A stretch of DNA of 5,558 nt from Methylovirgula sp. GTDB lineage: Bacteria; Pseudomonadota; Alphaproteobacteria; Rhizobiales; Beijerinckiaceae. Made by a program: the position numbers and the translations under genes. Positions 1 through 5,558 of the stretch are shown here, one piece after another. The DNA lies in the NCBI GenBank assembly GCA_030038595.1, contig JASHSW010000111.1:1-5558 (forward strand), written 5' to 3'. The stretch's first letter is position 1. Every line of letters starts with the position of its first letter. Below the pieces are notes generated by a model. That model was not told the origin of the DNA and made no database searches. It saw only the letters and a list, made by a program, of their open reading frames with translations.

Positions 1-939
1 TTGCGTGGCGATTGCCAGCCCGATGATCGACAGCGCGCCGGTTGCGATGAGGCCTTTGTAGAGCGCGCCCATGATCGAATTGGTTGCGCCAAGCTTGACG
101 AAAAACGTGCCGGCAATCGACGTGACGATGCAGGCGGCGCAGATGGCGAGCGGATAGATCATCACCGAGGTAAGGATCGGCTGGCCGGCGAAGAAGATCG
201 CGGCGAGCACCATCGTGGCGACGACCGTCACCACGTAGGTCTCGAAGAGATCGGCCGCCATGCCGGCACAGTCGCCGACGTTGTCGCCGACGTTGTCGGC
301 GATCGTCGCTGGATTGCGCGGATCATCCTCCGGAATTCCCGCCTCTACTTTGCCGACGAGATCGGCGCCGACGTCGGCGCCCTTTGTGAAAATGCCACCG
401 CCGAGCCGGGCGAAGATGGAAATCAGCGAAGCTCCGAAGCCGAGCGCCACCAAGGCGTCCACAACTTCGCGGCTGTTCACGGCGTAACCCATAGGGCCGG
501 TGAGAACAGCGAAATAAACGGTCACGCCGAGCAGCGCGAGGCCGGCGACCAAGAGACCGGTGACGGCGCCGGCGCGGAAAGCGATGCTAAGCCCGGCCGA
601 AAGCGACTTCGAAGCCGCCTGGGCGGTACGCACGTTGGCGCGCACCGAGACGTTCATGCCGATGAAGCCGGCGGAGCCGGAGAGAACCGCCCCGATAAGA
701 AAGCCGATGCCTACGGTCCAGGAGAGAAGCAGACCGAGAATCACGAAAATGACCGCGCCTACGACGGCAATCGTTGAATATTGCCGGCGCAGATAGGCCT
801 GCGCCCCCTCGGCAATCGCGGCGGCGATCTCCTGCATGCGGGCGGTGCCCGGGTCGGCCTTGAGAAGCTCCCTTACGGTGAACACGCCGTAGGCGACGGC
901 GAGAAGCCCCGCCAGAACGATAACCCAAACAAAATGCAT
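1..939 (-). CDS. hppA: Membrane-bound pyrophosphate-energised proton pump, N-terminal part (cut by window edge)
   Basis: Integral membrane pyrophosphatase that couples pyrophosphate hydrolysis to proton (in some subfamilies sodium) export across the cytoplasmic membrane. The 313 visible codons run open to base 1; full-length family members are about 670-720 residues, so a little under half is present. A hydrophobic first helix spans residues about 3-22, with further hydrophobic segments near 57-75, 78-95, 125-147, 235-251 and 260-280. The family signature is intact: [11 protein letters not shown] at 189-199, then DDPRNP (205-210) and the metal-pyrophosphate binding DNVGDNVGD at 215-223, followed by [10 protein letters not shown]. 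The ATG at 939-937 is chosen because it gives the usual short N-terminus directly before helix 1, follows an AAGGGG ribosome site, and has in-frame stops close upstream. The position that separates potassium-dependent from independent pumps lies beyond the window, so that subtype is unresolved. It follows thiL on the same strand after a 236-base gap. Confidence 0.97.
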   Translation of the reverse strand, partial: MHFVWVIVLAGLLAVAYGVFTVRELLKADPGTARMQEIAAAIAEGAQAYLRRQYSTIAVVGAVIFVILGLLLSWTVGIGFLIGAVLSGSAGFIGMNVSVRANVRTAQAASKSLSAGLSIAFRAGAVTGLLVAGLALLGVTVYFAVLTGPMGYAVNSREVVDALVALGFGASLISIFARLGGGIFTKGADVGADLVGKVEAGIPEDDPRNPATIADNVGDNVGDCAGMAADLFETYVVTVVATMVLAAIFFAGQPILTSVMIYPLAICAACIVTSIAGTFFVKLGATNSIMGALYKGLIATGALSIIGLAIATQ

Positions 940-943
940 CGAT

Positions 944-954
944 TTCCGCCCCTT
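944..954 (-). promoter_or_regulatory. Ribosome binding site of hppA
   Basis: On the minus strand the sequence AAGGGGCGGA lies just before the hppA ATG. AAGGGG ends nine bases before the start and the following GGA ends four bases before it. This supports the ATG at 939-937 as the start. Two TAA triplets at 957-959 and 953-955 close two reading frames immediately upstream. Confidence 0.6.
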
Positions 955-1053
955 AGTTACCGCGCGCCGCAGCCCGCAGCCCGTCCCGCGGGAACGCGCC
1001 GAATGGGAAGCATTTTCGACGGCCGCCCGCGAGCCTCTTTCGCCCCAAATGCT

Positions 1054-1074
1054 TGGGCGGGAAGCCCCCGCCCA
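1054..1074 (-). other. GC-rich hairpin in the thiL-hppA gap
   Basis: On the minus strand TGGGCGGG and CCCGCCCA pair perfectly over 8 bp around a five-base GGCTT loop. It lies about 100 bases after the thiL stop and about 115 bases before the hppA start. Only TTT follows within ten bases on the minus strand, so it is not a classical intrinsic terminator. It could be an mRNA 3'-end stabiliser, a weak terminator or a leader structure of hppA. The pairing is visible; any function is inference. Confidence 0.35.
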
Positions 1075-1175
1075 TGGCGGCGGACCATGGCCGAAAGCGG
1101 CAAATTTCGCAATCGCGTCCTACGCCGGGTCCCCAAGTCTCAACAGGTTCAAGCAGTTGCGGTGCGGCGCGCGCT

Positions 1176-2174
1176 TCAAAAATGCCGATAGGAGCCTGCC
1201 GAAACGGCCAGCGGCCGGCCTTCGCCATCGCGGATGCGCGGCTTGTCGGCGCCGGTCTTGGCGATTCCAATTCGGGTAACGGGGAGGGTCCCCGCTTCGC
1301 GTTCGAAGGCTGCCGCATCGCCCGGCGCTACGGCACAAATGACTTCATAATCGTCGCCACCGGTCAGAATCGGCTCGATGAGCGAAGCGTCGCAGGCAAG
1401 CGCCTGGCGCGTCGCCTTGGAGAGCGGTATGTCGGCGAGCGCGATTTCCGCGTTCATGCCGCTCAGCGCCAGCATTTTATCGAGATCTCCGAGGAGTCCG
1501 TCGGAAACGTCCATCGCCGCGCGCGCAAAGCCACGCAGCGCGTCGCGCAAGGCGAGCCGGGGCAGCGGCAAAAAATGGCGCATCAGAAGATAATCGCGTG
1601 CCGGCTGACTTAGCGTCTCGGCCCAGACGCGGTCGCTCGCGAGGGCGCGGCGCAGCCGCAGGCCCAAGGCGGCGTCGCCGATCGTTCCCGTCACATAGAG
1701 AAGATCGCCGTCTTCTATGCCGGGGCGCGGCACCATTTTACCCTTTGGGACGGCGCCAAAAATCGTGATCGACAGCGACAACGCGCCGAGGCTTCGCACC
1801 GTATCGCCGCCAATGAGCGGGCAGTCGAAACAGGCAACGTCTTCGGCGAGCCCTTTCGTAAAGGCCGCGAGCCATTCTTCCGTCCAGTCGCCGGGCAAGG
1901 CGAGGCCAAGCAGAAATCCCCTCGGCTCCGCCGCTTTGGCCGCAAGGTCCGAGAGATTGGCGCGCAGTGCCTTACGGGCAATCAATTCCGGCGGATCGTC
2001 GGCGAAAAAATGCACTCCCGAAGTGAGCACGTCGGTGGAAACGACCAGCTCGCAATCGGCGGGCACGTCGAGCAAAGCGGCGTCGTCGCGAAGCCCAAGT
2101 CCGGCGCGACCGGCAAGCGGCGCGAAGAAATTCGCGATGATCTCGTCTTCGGAAGGACGTGGCTTGCTGTTCAC
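1176..2174 (-). CDS. thiL: Thiamine-monophosphate kinase
   Basis: Cytoplasmic enzyme that phosphorylates thiamine monophosphate with ATP to give thiamine diphosphate, the last step of cofactor synthesis. The 332-residue product has the usual family length and motifs in order: DDAA at 30-33, STDVLTSGVHF at 46-56, ALRANLSDLAA at 69-79, GGDT at 122-125, MDVSDGL at 221-227 and GGDDYE at 272-277 (the family often has GGEDYE). These are the acidic metal/ATP-binding segments of the PurM/ThiL fold. The start is a GTG at 2174-2172: an in-frame TAG lies at 2205-2207 and no other start codon occurs between them. The upstream ribosome site is poor. It follows nusB by 45 bases and probably belongs to the same transcript. 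A six-codon mini-ORF ends overlapping this GTG and may couple translation. Confidence 0.96.
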   Translation of the reverse strand: MNSKPRPSEDEIIANFFAPLAGRAGLGLRDDAALLDVPADCELVVSTDVLTSGVHFFADDPPELIARKALRANLSDLAAKAAEPRGFLLGLALPGDWTEEWLAAFTKGLAEDVACFDCPLIGGDTVRSLGALSLSITIFGAVPKGKMVPRPGIEDGDLLYVTGTIGDAALGLRLRRALASDRVWAETLSQPARDYLLMRHFLPLPRLALRDALRGFARAAMDVSDGLLGDLDKMLALSGMNAEIALADIPLSKATRQALACDASLIEPILTGGDDYEVICAVAPGDAAAFEREAGTLPVTRIGIAKTGADKPRIRDGEGRPLAVSAGSYRHF

Positions 2175-2191
2175 GAGGTGCGACTCGGCAT
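2171..2191 (-). other. Possible six-codon leader ORF overlapping the thiL start
   Basis: On the minus strand ATG at 2191-2189 opens a six-codon frame (MPSRTS) ending in TGA at 2173-2171. The stop shares the sequence GTGA with the thiL GTG start, the same type of overlap as nrdR/ribD. A CGGGAA stretch lies just before the ATG but is closer than an ideal ribosome site. The overlap is seen directly; that it is translated is speculative and could be chance. Confidence 0.2.
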
Positions 2192-2219
2192 TTTCCCGGA
2201 GACCCTACGCCAATCGGCG

Positions 2220-2684
2220 CTACTGTCGCGATTCGAATTCTCCGGGGCGGAATTGACGCGCCAAGGAATCGAGCACCGCGTTGATCATACCCGCCTCTTC
2301 GTGCCCGAAGAAGGCGCCCGCCAGATCGACATATTCCTTGATCGCGACGCGCGCCGGAATATCCTGGCGCTTCTTCAGTTCATAGGCGCCGGCCCGCAGG
2401 ATGGCGCGCATCACCGCATCGACCCGCACCAACGGCCAGCCTTTGGCGAGAGTCTTGTCGGTCGCACGATCGACCGATCGCTGATCGGCGAGAACGCCGC
2501 CGAGAACGTCGCGGAAAAAGGCGATCTCGGCCTCATTATATTGCGCGCCTTCGATTTCGCCGCCGATCCAGAAACATTCGAATTCGGCGAGCGTCTCGGC
2601 CAGGCCTTTGCCCGAAACTTCCATCTGATAGAGCGCCTGAACCACCGCAAGCCGCGCGGCCGAGCGCTGCGGAGCCTTGCGCAT
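2220..2684 (-). CDS. nusB: Transcription antitermination factor NusB
   Basis: Small all-helical RNA-binding protein that, with NusE (ribosomal protein S10), binds boxA RNA and promotes rRNA antitermination. The 154-residue product has normal length. Recognisable segments are ARLAVVQALYQM at 10-21 (first helix), VDAVMRAILRAGAYEL at 88-103, and the C-terminal block from IPARVAIKEYV (109-119) to NAVLDSLAR (135-143), which corresponds to the family's F(V/I)NAVLD signature. The ATG at 2684-2682 shares one base with the ribH stop (TGATG) and has a strong AGGGGG site seven bases upstream. Linkage to ribH is common across bacteria. The N-terminal start MRKAPQRSAAR is the expected short basic leader. 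Confidence 0.97.
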   Translation of the reverse strand: MRKAPQRSAARLAVVQALYQMEVSGKGLAETLAEFECFWIGGEIEGAQYNEAEIAFFRDVLGGVLADQRSVDRATDKTLAKGWPLVRVDAVMRAILRAGAYELKKRQDIPARVAIKEYVDLAGAFFGHEEAGMINAVLDSLARQFRPGEFESRQ

Positions 2685-3172
2685 CAGCTTGCCCCCTGCC
2701 CCGCCTTGAGGCGATAGAGGGCGAGCGCGGCGCGCGCCGCGTCGCCGCCTTTGTCGCCTTGACGCGGATCGGCGCGTTGCAGCGCGTGCGCGGCATTGTC
2801 GACCGTCAGGATACCGTTGCCGAACGGCAGCCGCCGCGCGACCGCCAGATCCATCGAAGCGCGGGCGCTCTCGCGCGCGACGATTTCGAAATGCGGCGTT
2901 TCCCCGCGAATGACGCAGCCGAGCGCCAAGGCGCCCTGGAAAGGGGCGCCGGAAGTTTCGGCCATGTCGAGCGCGATGCCGAGCGCAATCGGAATTTCCA
3001 ACGCGCCCGGCACTTGGCAGCGGAGATAGCGCGCCTCGGCCCGTTTCAAAGCCGCGACCGCACCTTCGAAAAGCAGCGCCGCCACCTCATCGTAGAAGCG
3101 CGCTTCTACGATGAGGAAACGCGCGCCCTTGACGCTTTCCTCGGATATTTTGGAGCGGCGCGGCTCGGCCAT
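2684..3172 (-). CDS. ribH: 6,7-dimethyl-8-ribityllumazine synthase
   Basis: Condenses 5-amino-6-ribitylamino-uracil with 3,4-dihydroxy-2-butanone 4-phosphate to give the lumazine precursor of riboflavin; the family forms pentamers or 60-mer capsids. The 162-residue product has the usual length. Visible motifs are ARFYDE at 24-29 (its Phe26 matches the aromatic residue that stacks on the pyrimidine), PGALEIP at 55-61, the phosphate and catalytic loop GCVIRGETPHF at 85-95 with His94, and PFGNGILTVDN at 116-126. The frame stays open upstream to a TTG at 3244, but ATG at 3172-3170 is preferred: the extra 24 residues match nothing in the family and the TTG has no ribosome site. The site before the ATG is weak (TTGAG). 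The stop overlaps the nusB start. Codons 19-30 contain a perfect 32-bp palindrome, listed separately. Confidence 0.95.
   Translation of the reverse strand: MAEPRRSKISEESVKGARFLIVEARFYDEVAALLFEGAVAALKRAEARYLRCQVPGALEIPIALGIALDMAETSGAPFQGALALGCVIRGETPHFEIVARESARASMDLAVARRLPFGNGILTVDNAAHALQRADPRQGDKGGDAARAALALYRLKAGQGAS
2692..2697 (-). promoter_or_regulatory. Ribosome binding site of nusB inside the end of ribH
   Basis: AGGGGG on the minus strand ends seven bases before the nusB ATG and lies within the last codons of ribH. Together with the TGATG stop/start overlap it supports translational coupling of ribH and nusB and fixes the nusB start. Confidence 0.6.
3085..3116. repeat. Perfect 32-bp palindrome inside ribH
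   Basis: The left arm CCTCATCGTAGAAGCG (3085-3100) is followed directly by its exact reverse complement (3101-3116); pairing fails immediately outside. The centre falls between codons 24 (GCG, Ala) and 25 (CGC, Arg) of ribH, so codons 20-29 pair as CTC/GAG, ATC/GAT, GTA/TAC, GAA/TTC and GCG/CGC. The plus strand therefore encodes the same peptide, LIVEARFYDE, in register. In RNA this would fold into a 14-bp stem with a four-base GCGC loop, starting 53 bases after the ribH ATG codon. The repeat is certain; its role is unknown. Confidence 0.95.
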
Positions 3173-3252
3173 GGTCGGCTCAATTATGGGTTCGGCTCTG
3201 GAAAATCGTGCGGCCGGCTTAACAAGCCCGATCCGCCGCGGCAAGCCGAGGG
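3173..3252 (-). other. 80-base spacer between ribE and ribH
   Basis: This is the largest gap within the rib cluster if ribH starts at its ATG. It contains a small hairpin, GGCTT-GTT-AAGCC on the minus strand (3216-3228), with a TTTT about ten bases further on, too far for a clean terminator. No promoter elements with sensible spacing were found. Many alphaproteobacteria carry ribBA at this place in the cluster; here there is no trace of it. Confidence 0.5.
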
Positions 3253-3855
3253 TTAATCGAGCTCAAGAAGCCGCGCCGCATAGCGCGCCATCAGATCGAC
3301 TTCCAAATTGACCTCGTCGCCGACTCGCCGCTCGTCCCACGTGGTGGCCGCGAGCGTATGCGGAATGAGCAGAATCGAAAATCGATCGGCTTTCACTTCG
3401 TTCACCGTCAAAGAGGTTCCGTCGAGCGACACCGAGCCCTTGACCGCGATGAACCGGCAGAGATGCGGCGGTGCTTCGATCGCGAAGCGCTTCATGCCGT
3501 CGAACGCGTCGATACCCAAGATCTTCGCAACGCCATCGATATGACCGGTGACGATATGGCCGCCGAGTTCATCACCAGTCCTCAAGGATCGCTCGAGATT
3601 GAGCCGCGTGCCGGCGCGCCAATGCCGCGCCGTGGTGCGTGCCAGAGTCTCGGCGCCGAGATCGACCTCGAACCAGGTCTTGCCAGCCGCCGCGCCGCAT
3701 GCCGCCACGGTGAGGCACGGACCGCTGCAGGCGATCGACGCGCCGACCGTCATCTCGTCGGCAGGCGCCGCGTAAACAATGCGCGCCCGCCTGCGTTCGC
3801 CGCGCGGCGCGATGTTTTCGACGGTTCCGAGCGCGGTGATGAGTCCCGTGAACAT
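3253..3855 (-). CDS. ribE: Riboflavin synthase, alpha subunit
   Basis: Catalyses dismutation of two 6,7-dimethyl-8-ribityllumazine molecules into riboflavin and the pyrimidine substrate that RibH reuses. The 200-residue product is of typical length and shows the two tandem lumazine-binding barrels: the first from MFTGLIT (1-7) through SGPCLTV (44-50), the second from LERSLRTGDELGGHIVTGHID (about 87-107) through DGTSLTVNEV (145-154), then the C-terminal helix NLEVDLMARY (183-192). Cys47, His105 and Asp187 match positions known to matter in the family. The MFTGLIT start is nearly invariant in the family, so the ATG at 3855-3853 is secure. It overlaps the ribD stop by one base (TGATG), with only a weak GGGTG site five bases upstream, which suggests dependence on ribD translation. 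The gene is also called ribC in some genomes. Confidence 0.97.
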   Translation of the reverse strand: MFTGLITALGTVENIAPRGERRRARIVYAAPADEMTVGASIACSGPCLTVAACGAAAGKTWFEVDLGAETLARTTARHWRAGTRLNLERSLRTGDELGGHIVTGHIDGVAKILGIDAFDGMKRFAIEAPPHLCRFIAVKGSVSLDGTSLTVNEVKADRFSILLIPHTLAATTWDERRVGDEVNLEVDLMARYAARLLELD

Positions 3856-4997
3856 CAGAGCACCCGCTCGTAATGCGCATAGGCGTCGACGCCGATCCGG
3901 CCGGTCTCGCGCAACCGATAACGGCCGGCGTCGGCGAGCGCCGCGCGGCTCGGCGGATCCAGCGCCGGCACTCCGTTTTCGCCAAGCGCTTTATCACTGC
4001 GCAACAGCAGGACTTCGTCGGCGAAATTCCCCGCAATGAGCGCCGAGCCGAGACGCGGACCGCCTTCGCAGAACACGCGCGTCAGCCCGCGCGCACCGAG
4101 AAACGCGAGCGCCGCGGCAAGACCGATGCGGCCGGCGCTATCGGCGGCCACCCGTTCCACTTCGACGCCTGCTTCGACAAGCCGGGCCGCGGCTTGCGCC
4201 GAAACGCCCTCGCCGGCGATCACCAGCGTCGGATGTTCGCGGGCGCTCGCCGCGAGCCGCGATTCGGGCGCAAGTTTAAGATGCGTATCGAGCACGATGC
4301 GCAAAGGTTTGTGACTTTCGAGTCCCGGCAGGCGGACATCGAGCAGCGGATCGTCGGCAAGCGCCGTGCCGCTTCCAACCAGCACTGCGTCATGGAGCGC
4401 ACGCAGCATATGGACCCGCCGGTCGGCGGCCGCACCGGTAATTTTCAGGCGCCTCGCGCCGCCCGGTCCGGCCGCATAGAAATCCGCCGTCTCGGCGAGT
4501 TTGAGCGTCAGCATCGGCCGTCCCGCCGTCACGCGCAACACATGGCCGAGGTTGGCGCGTAACGCCGTCTCGGCAAGAACGCCGGTCTTCACCTCGATCC
4601 CCGCCTCGCGCAGCCGCTGATGGCCGGTGCCTGCGACGCGGGGATCGGGATCTTCGAGCGCGGAGACGACGCGGCTAATGCCGGCGGCGGCGATAGCGTC
4701 GGCGCAAGGCGCGGTTCGACCCTGGTGGCTGCACGGCTCCAAGGTCACATAGAGCGTCGCACCGCGGGCTCGTCCTGCGGCCTGCCGCAAAGCGAGAACC
4801 TCGGCATGCGGGCGCCCGCCGTCCGCGGTGGCGCCGCGCCCGACCACGATGCCGTCCTTGACGACGAGCGCGCCGACCGCGGGATTGGGCGCGACGCGCC
4901 CCAATCCGCGCCGCGCGAGAGCGAGCGCTGCCGCCATGAACCGCGCATCCTCCTCGGCCGCTTCGCCGGCGGCGGAGCGCAGCAGGTGGCTGCTCAT
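3855..4997 (-). CDS. ribD: Bifunctional riboflavin pathway deaminase/reductase
   Basis: Converts the diamino-pyrimidinone ribosyl phosphate first by zinc-dependent deamination, then by NADPH-dependent reduction of the ribose to ribityl phosphate. The 380-residue product contains the deaminase domain (about 15-150) with NPAVGALVV (38-46), the zinc/catalytic HAE at 64-66 and PCS...PC with Cys89 and Cys98. The reductase domain (about 162-380) carries [12 protein letters not shown] (206-217) and the cofactor-binding [11 protein letters not shown] (310-320). One oddity: the expected S/T-x-D-G at the reductase entry reads TADF (170-173), with Phe173 in place of Gly. The ATG at 4997-4995 overlaps the nrdR stop as ATGA and has no good ribosome site, so coupled translation is likely. 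A start at Met21 would cut into the conserved first helix and is rejected. Confidence 0.97.
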   Translation of the reverse strand: MSSHLLRSAAGEAAEEDARFMAAALALARRGLGRVAPNPAVGALVVKDGIVVGRGATADGGRPHAEVLALRQAAGRARGATLYVTLEPCSHQGRTAPCADAIAAAGISRVVSALEDPDPRVAGTGHQRLREAGIEVKTGVLAETALRANLGHVLRVTAGRPMLTLKLAETADFYAAGPGGARRLKITGAAADRRVHMLRALHDAVLVGSGTALADDPLLDVRLPGLESHKPLRIVLDTHLKLAPESRLAASAREHPTLVIAGEGVSAQAAARLVEAGVEVERVAADSAGRIGLAAALAFLGARGLTRVFCEGGPRLGSALIAGNFADEVLLLRSDKALGENGVPALDPPSRAALADAGRYRLRETGRIGVDAYAHYERVL

Positions 4998-5488
4998 GCC
5001 TTGAGCTTGGACTTTGGCGGCCGCGGCTCGTCCTCGGCACCCTGCGCCAGCTCGTCGATCAACGTATTGAAGTCGCGCGCCTCGCGGAAATTACGATACA
5101 CCGAGGCAAAGCGGACGTAGGCGACGCTGTCGAGCGAACGCAAGCCTTCCATGACGAGTTCGCCGATCCGCTCGCTGGGAATCTCCGCCTCGCCCTGACT
5201 TTCGAGCTGGCGCACGATGCCGCTCACCATCCGCTCGACGCGCTCGGCTTCGACGGGCCGTTTGCGCAGCGCGACCTCGACCGAACGCATCAGCTTGTCG
5301 CGATCGAAAGGCACGCGCCGCCCGGACTTCTTGGCGACGGTCAGTTCGCGCAACTGGACGCGTTCGAACGTGGTGAAGCGGCCGCCGCAATCCGGGCAGA
5401 CGCGGCGGCGGCGGATCGAAGAGGCATCTTCGGTCGGGCGCGAATCCTTCACCTGCGTTTCGAGGCTACCGCAATAGGGGCACCTCAT
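4994..5488 (-). CDS. nrdR: Transcriptional repressor NrdR
   Basis: ATP/dATP-responsive repressor of ribonucleotide reductase genes, acting at paired NrdR boxes. The 164-residue product is of near-typical length. The N-terminal zinc ribbon has Cys3, Cys6, Cys31 and Cys34 in MRCPYC and [12 protein letters not shown], with the basic run RRRR at 26-29 that contacts DNA in the family. The ATP-cone spans about residues 49-139, starting [18 protein letters not shown]. The C-terminal tail (about 145-164) is charged and variable. The ATG is secure because MRCPYC is the invariant family start and GAGGAG lies five bases upstream. It sits nine bases after glyA and overlaps ribD by four bases; nrdR next to rib genes is a common arrangement. 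No NrdR box was seen in this window, so its targets lie elsewhere. Confidence 0.98.
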   Translation of the reverse strand: MRCPYCGSLETQVKDSRPTEDASSIRRRRVCPDCGGRFTTFERVQLRELTVAKKSGRRVPFDRDKLMRSVEVALRKRPVEAERVERMVSGIVRQLESQGEAEIPSERIGELVMEGLRSLDSVAYVRFASVYRNFREARDFNTLIDELAQGAEDEPRPPKSKLKA

Positions 5489-5493
5489 CGAGG

Positions 5494-5499
5494 CTCCTC
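5494..5499 (-). promoter_or_regulatory. Ribosome binding site of nrdR overlapping the glyA stop
   Basis: GAGGAG on the minus strand runs from within the glyA TGA stop into the nine-base spacer and ends five bases before the nrdR ATG. This is one of the two strongest ribosome sites in the cluster and supports glyA-nrdR cotranscription. Confidence 0.6.
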
Positions 5500-5558
5500 A
5501 ATAGATCGGGAAACGCCGCGTCAATTCATCCACTTTGCTCTTCACCGCCGCCTCGACC
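5498..5558 (-). CDS. glyA: Serine hydroxymethyltransferase, C-terminal end (cut by window edge)
   Basis: Only the last 19 codons and the TGA stop are present. They read VEAAVKSKVDELTRRFPIY, which matches the usual C-terminus of GlyA, in particular the terminal RFPIY of alphaproteobacterial enzymes. GlyA is a PLP enzyme that interconverts serine and glycine while loading tetrahydrofolate with a one-carbon unit. The identification rests on this short tail plus the position directly before nrdR, where glyA normally sits in alphaproteobacteria. The active site lies outside the window and cannot be assessed. Confidence 0.85.
   Translation of the reverse strand, partial: VEAAVKSKVDELTRRFPIY

Larger units (their letters stand above)
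940..1175. other. Noncoding gap between thiL and hppA
   Basis: This 236-base stretch is the only long gap in the window. I see no credible gene: a 121-residue minus-strand frame (953-1318) overlaps the end of thiL and has low-complexity Arg/Pro/Gly-rich composition, and a 43-codon frame starting at an ATG near 1089 is no better. The gap holds an 8-bp GC-rich hairpin (1054-1074), a 10-bp palindrome TCCCGCGGGA (984-993), two CCATGG palindromes (1072-1077 and 1085-1090) and a GGGCTGC direct repeat (minus strand, about 970-983). No clear -35/-10 pair and no hairpin with a following T-run could be seen, so both the thiL terminator and the hppA promoter are unassigned. Confidence 0.6.

Noticed and set aside
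271..297. Tandem 12-base repeat GTCGCCGACGTT in hppA
   Set aside because: The two copies encode the conserved DNVGDNVGD motif of membrane pyrophosphatases, so the repeat is explained by protein function rather than by a DNA-level element.
1..777. 258-residue plus-strand open frame opposite hppA
   Set aside because: It lies wholly antisense to a gene with intact HppA signature motifs and is rich in Arg, Asp, Gly and His, as expected from the reverse complement of a GC-rich membrane protein gene. It has no recognisable domain.
953..1318. 121-residue minus-strand frame covering the thiL 3' end and the following gap
   Set aside because: It overlaps about 140 bases of thiL in another frame, is dominated by Arg, Pro, Gly and Ala, and shows no domain or ribosome site. 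It is probably a GC-bias artefact.
2010..2717. 235-residue plus-strand open frame opposite thiL and nusB
   Set aside because: It spans two well-identified genes on the other strand and their spacer. Its length follows from third-position GC bias, and no protein family is recognisable.
3216..3228. GGCTT-GTT-AAGCC hairpin after ribE as a possible terminator
   Set aside because: The stem is only 5 bp and the nearest T-run is about ten bases away, so it does not fit an intrinsic terminator, and the downstream rib and nusB genes would be cut off.
2759..3256. 165-residue plus-strand open frame containing LIVEARFYDE, resembling lumazine synthase
   Set aside because: The resemblance is limited to the ten residues of the 32-bp palindrome in ribH. 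The rest of the frame is an antisense shadow.
5489..5497. FMN riboswitch or NrdR box controlling the rib genes
   Set aside because: I looked for the conserved FMN riboswitch core and for ACACNATAT-type NrdR boxes. The only spacers available are 9, 45, 80 and 236 bases, and none contains either.

Overview
The window is a dense, high-GC stretch of an alphaproteobacterial chromosome, most likely from Hyphomicrobiales (Rhizobiales). This rests on the gene order glyA-nrdR-ribD-ribE-ribH-nusB-thiL, on protein motifs typical of that group (for example ARFYDE in lumazine synthase and GGDDYE in ThiL), and on strong G/C preference at third codon positions. The order and the class are fairly secure; any finer placement is a guess. 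All eight genes lie on the minus strand, so transcription runs from high to low coordinates.

Layout in transcription order: the last 19 codons of glyA (5498-5558, cut by the window edge); nrdR (4994-5488); ribD (3855-4997); ribE (3253-3855); ribH (2684-3172, with a 24-codon in-frame TTG extension that I reject as coding); nusB (2220-2684); thiL (1176-2174, GTG start); a 236-base noncoding gap (940-1175); and the first 313 codons of hppA (1-939, cut by the window edge). Three junctions overlap by one to four bases (nrdR/ribD, ribD/ribE, ribH/nusB), and glyA/nrdR is separated by only nine bases. These points argue for one translationally coupled operon from glyA to at least nusB, probably to thiL. 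hppA may have its own promoter or be read through; no convincing promoter can be seen.

The genes work together as follows. RibD, RibH and RibE carry out riboflavin synthesis from the GTP-derived pyrimidine onward. The enzyme supplying the four-carbon unit and opening GTP (RibB/RibA or RibBA) is not in the window. ThiL makes thiamine diphosphate, GlyA makes glycine and one-carbon units, NrdR represses ribonucleotide reductase genes, and NusB supports rRNA antitermination. HppA hydrolyses the pyrophosphate produced by biosynthesis and conserves the energy as an ion gradient. This is a conserved housekeeping block with no mobile elements, CRISPR, tRNA or rRNA.

The most unusual structure is a perfect 32-bp palindrome (3085-3116) inside ribH. 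It is centred exactly on a codon boundary, so both strands encode the same ten-residue peptide in register. No previously undescribed multi-gene system is visible. Smaller points are a six-codon mini-ORF overlapping the thiL GTG start, the structured thiL-hppA gap, and a Gly-to-Phe change at an otherwise conserved-looking position in the RibD reductase domain.
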